Source: JBEBVQ01 sp964636205 (GTDB taxonomy: Bacteria > Bacteroidota > Bacteroidia > Chitinophagales > Chitinophagaceae). Taken from it: 23,316 nt of DNA. The stretch spans positions 1 to 23,316 of the forward strand of contig CAZWPF010000049.1 in assembly GCA_964636205.1 (NCBI GenBank), given 5' to 3'. The position numbers and the translations under genes are program-made. Shown piece after piece: positions 21,560 through 23,316 of the stretch. Position 1 is the stretch's first letter. Each line of letters opens with the position of its first letter. The notes beneath the pieces were generated by a model. That model saw only the letters and a list, made by a program, of their open reading frames with translations. It was not told the origin of the DNA and searched no databases.

Positions 21560-23140
21560 TTAATCAAAATTTTCAGAATAATCATGGTCGAACAGATCCC
21601 CGAATTGGCTAAACAGATCTGCTTCTAAAAGCCAGATTTTCAGCGCTCTTAGATGATCCGAATGCACCCTGTCTTCCTTTAAAAATGGTACTAACTGCCT
21701 TACCCCTTCATAAACCCAGGCGGAGGAATCAGATAATTTATCAGCTATTCCTCGAATATCTACTGCCTGTACTATTGCCATTGCTTCAACTGCCAGCACT
21801 TCAAACGTATTCTCAATTACTCGTCCGCACATCATAGCAGCATTGCAACCCATACTAACGATATCTTGGTTATCATTATTACTCGGGATGCTGTGTACAT
21901 ACATCGGATTACTCAAAGTTTGGTTCTCCGCAACGGTCGAAGTAGCGGGATATTGCATACCCTGAATTCCAAAATTCAGTCCGAGCGTACCGGCATTGGC
22001 AAAAGGCGGCAACTTGCGGTTCAGGGCCGGGTTGAGTATAAAATTCAGCTGTCTTTCTGCCAACATAGAAAGTTTGGTAATGGCAATCTTCAGCTTGTCC
22101 ATCTCCAGACCAATGTAATCCCCATGGAAGTTACCTCCATGTAGTACATTTTGATTCTTGCGATCAATGATTGGATTATCATTTACCGAGTTAAGTTCGT
22201 TGGTAACAACTTGGGAAGTGTATAACAGCGTATCCAGGATCGGACCTAATATTTGCGGCACGCATCTAAGTGAATAGTACTCCTGCACGTTTTCTATAAG
22301 TACATGTTCGGTCACCTTTCTTGAATAAAGATGCTCATCGCGTTTCCTTAACAACTTACTATCCGCACCGAATGATCTCATCCAAGCCGCGATCCGTCTC
22401 TGTCCGCTATGCTGCTTGGCTGCATTCAGGTATTCCGAAAAATGATCGTCATAAGCCTCCATAATCTCATTGATCATGAGTGAAAGCAATACCGACCATG
22501 TGATTAAGCGGCGGGCGGCCAATACATTTACGCCTCCCACTCCTGTCATTGCAGAGGTTCCGTTCAAAAGGGCCAAACCTTCCCGGATATAGATCTGCAT
22601 GGGATTTAAGCCCAATGATTGAAAGACAGCTGGAGCCTTTGTGGACTGACCCCTAAATTGAAAATCGCCCTCTCCTACCATGCCCAGAGCCAAGTGTGCC
22701 AATTGCACCAGATCCCCGCTGGCTCCTACTCCTCCGTGCGCATAAATATTGGGATAGGCTTCTGCATTAATCAATTGTACCAATAGTTTTACCGTATCCG
22801 GATGAACCCCGGAATATCCCAGTAACAACGTATTCAATCGAGCGACCATGGTCGCCCGAATATGATTCGGGGCGAATAATGTGCCCATTCCGGAGCTATG
22901 ACTTCTGATCAGATTCAGCTGCAGATTGCGGCAATCTGACTCTTCGATGCGGTATTGTGCCATCGGACCGAAGCCCGTGTTAATGCCGTATATTAATTTA
23001 TCTCTGGAGAATGATTCCAGAAAATCGTAACTTTGCTGTACTTCCCCCAGAGCAGACTGGCTGATAGTCAACCGCTTATGTTGCAGTACGATTTGTTCGA
23101 ATGTTGTAAGATCCAGGGACTTACCATTGAGGGAAATCAT
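21560..23140 (-). CDS. HAL/PAL/TAL family aromatic amino acid ammonia-lyase
   Basis: A 526-residue enzyme that removes ammonia from an aromatic amino acid using an MIO cofactor made from Ala140-Ser141-Gly142 (HGGVGASGDL, 135-144). Other hallmarks are YGINTGFGP (51-59) with catalytic Tyr51, NGTSAMTGVG, NDNPI, and the substrate-side VAENQTLSNPMYVHSIPS. The substrate-selecting pair is Ser80-His81 (IRSHSSG), as in histidine lyases rather than the His-Leu of classic tyrosine lyases. Yet context points to pigment synthesis: fabG follows 6 bases later and no hutU, hutI or hutG is seen. In Bacteroidota such lyases supply the 4-hydroxycinnamate starter of flexirubins. The family is certain; tyrosine versus histidine is not. 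Confidence 0.92.
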   Translation of the reverse strand: MISLNGKSLDLTTFEQIVLQHKRLTISQSALGEVQQSYDFLESFSRDKLIYGINTGFGPMAQYRIEESDCRNLQLNLIRSHSSGMGTLFAPNHIRATMVARLNTLLLGYSGVHPDTVKLLVQLINAEAYPNIYAHGGVGASGDLVQLAHLALGMVGEGDFQFRGQSTKAPAVFQSLGLNPMQIYIREGLALLNGTSAMTGVGGVNVLAARRLITWSVLLSLMINEIMEAYDDHFSEYLNAAKQHSGQRRIAAWMRSFGADSKLLRKRDEHLYSRKVTEHVLIENVQEYYSLRCVPQILGPILDTLLYTSQVVTNELNSVNDNPIIDRKNQNVLHGGNFHGDYIGLEMDKLKIAITKLSMLAERQLNFILNPALNRKLPPFANAGTLGLNFGIQGMQYPATSTVAENQTLSNPMYVHSIPSNNDNQDIVSMGCNAAMMCGRVIENTFEVLAVEAMAIVQAVDIRGIADKLSDSSAWVYEGVRQLVPFLKEDRVHSDHLRALKIWLLEADLFSQFGDLFDHDYSENFD

Positions 23141-23171
23141 ATGTGATTAAGGGATGATTTTTATTAGGGGG

Positions 23172-23179
23172 CAAAATTA
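23172..23179 (-). promoter_or_regulatory. Predicted -7 element of the ammonia-lyase/fabG operon
   Basis: On the minus strand the bases read TAATTTTG, an exact TAnnTTTG match 31 bases before the start codon at 23140. No clear TTTG lies at -33. Confidence 0.4.
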
Positions 23180-23272
23180 ACGAAAGCAATTAAGAATAAG
23201 CCTAAGATACAGACTGAATTGAGGCTTTTCATGCGAGCTGAAAAAGGAAATTGTAATTATTTTTTGAAATAT

Positions 23273-23303
23273 TTTGCAGTTAGATAAAAAAATTAGACCT
23301 TTG
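23273..23303 (+). promoter_or_regulatory. Predicted outward promoter at the right edge
   Basis: TTTG at 23273-23276 and GACCTTTG at 23296-23303 are spaced by 19 bases, the Bacteroidota -33/-7 arrangement with one mismatch. It would start transcription near 23310, so a plus-strand gene with a short leader should begin just outside the window, divergent from the ammonia-lyase operon. Confidence 0.5.
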
Positions 23304-23316
23304 CAGTCCTAAAAAA

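Noticed and set aside
1..23316. CRISPR array, insertion sequence, prophage, tRNA or rRNA gene
   Set aside because: No regularly spaced repeats, transposase or integrase frames, terminal repeats or tRNA-like T-loop patterns were seen on either strand.

Overview
The window looks like a stretch of chromosome from a Bacteroidota bacterium, most likely of the Chitinophagaceae or a close relative. Three things point there. Several starts are preceded by the Bacteroidota -7 promoter element TAnnTTTG, with very short leaders and few Shine-Dalgarno sequences. The protein families are typical: a short-LID adenylate kinase next to an Obg GTPase with an SKSD G4 motif, a ComEC without an active beta-lactamase domain, a small outer-membrane beta-barrel, and a HAL-family lyase with FabG as in flexirubin loci. 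The base composition is moderate to AT-rich. The phylum is fairly certain; the family is inference.

Layout. 1-92 is the tail of an unidentified gene. 150-625 is a fluoride-resistance unit: a -7 element, a fluoride riboswitch and the fluC/crcB channel gene. 644-1576 (-) is a DUF488 then DUF2200 gene pair. 2012-3606 (+) is alanine dehydrogenase followed by a TerB-like protein, after a 369-base gap with palindromes. 3842-4990 holds a membrane-anchored SRPBCC protein and a YjdM/PhnA-type zinc protein. 5082-5786 encodes an outer-membrane barrel. 6092-7699 is adk-obgE. Four minus-strand genes follow (7764-16159): a GT-C-like membrane protein, ComEC, a TPR protein and a FadN-type beta-oxidation enzyme. 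Divergent from the last is purN (16300-16866), which converges on the B12-dependent ribonucleotide reductase nrdJ (17035-20379, -). The right end holds fabG and a MIO-type aromatic amino acid ammonia-lyase (20822-23140, -), a two-gene operon. A divergent promoter there points out of the window.

Most of this is housekeeping and central metabolism: nucleotides (adk, purN, nrdJ), ribosome assembly (obgE), beta-oxidation and alanine catabolism. The accessory signal is at the two ends, fluoride sensing and export on the left and probably the edge of an aryl polyene/flexirubin-type pigment cluster on the right. I see no mobile element, CRISPR array, tRNA or rRNA, and no wholly new multi-gene system. 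The observations most worth a second look are non-coding: a cluster of DnaA-box-like 9-mers upstream of nrdJ, a 9-bp inverted repeat in the fadN/purN divergent promoter region, two palindromes upstream of the SRPBCC gene, and a perfect 15-bp inverted repeat between obgE and its convergent neighbour.
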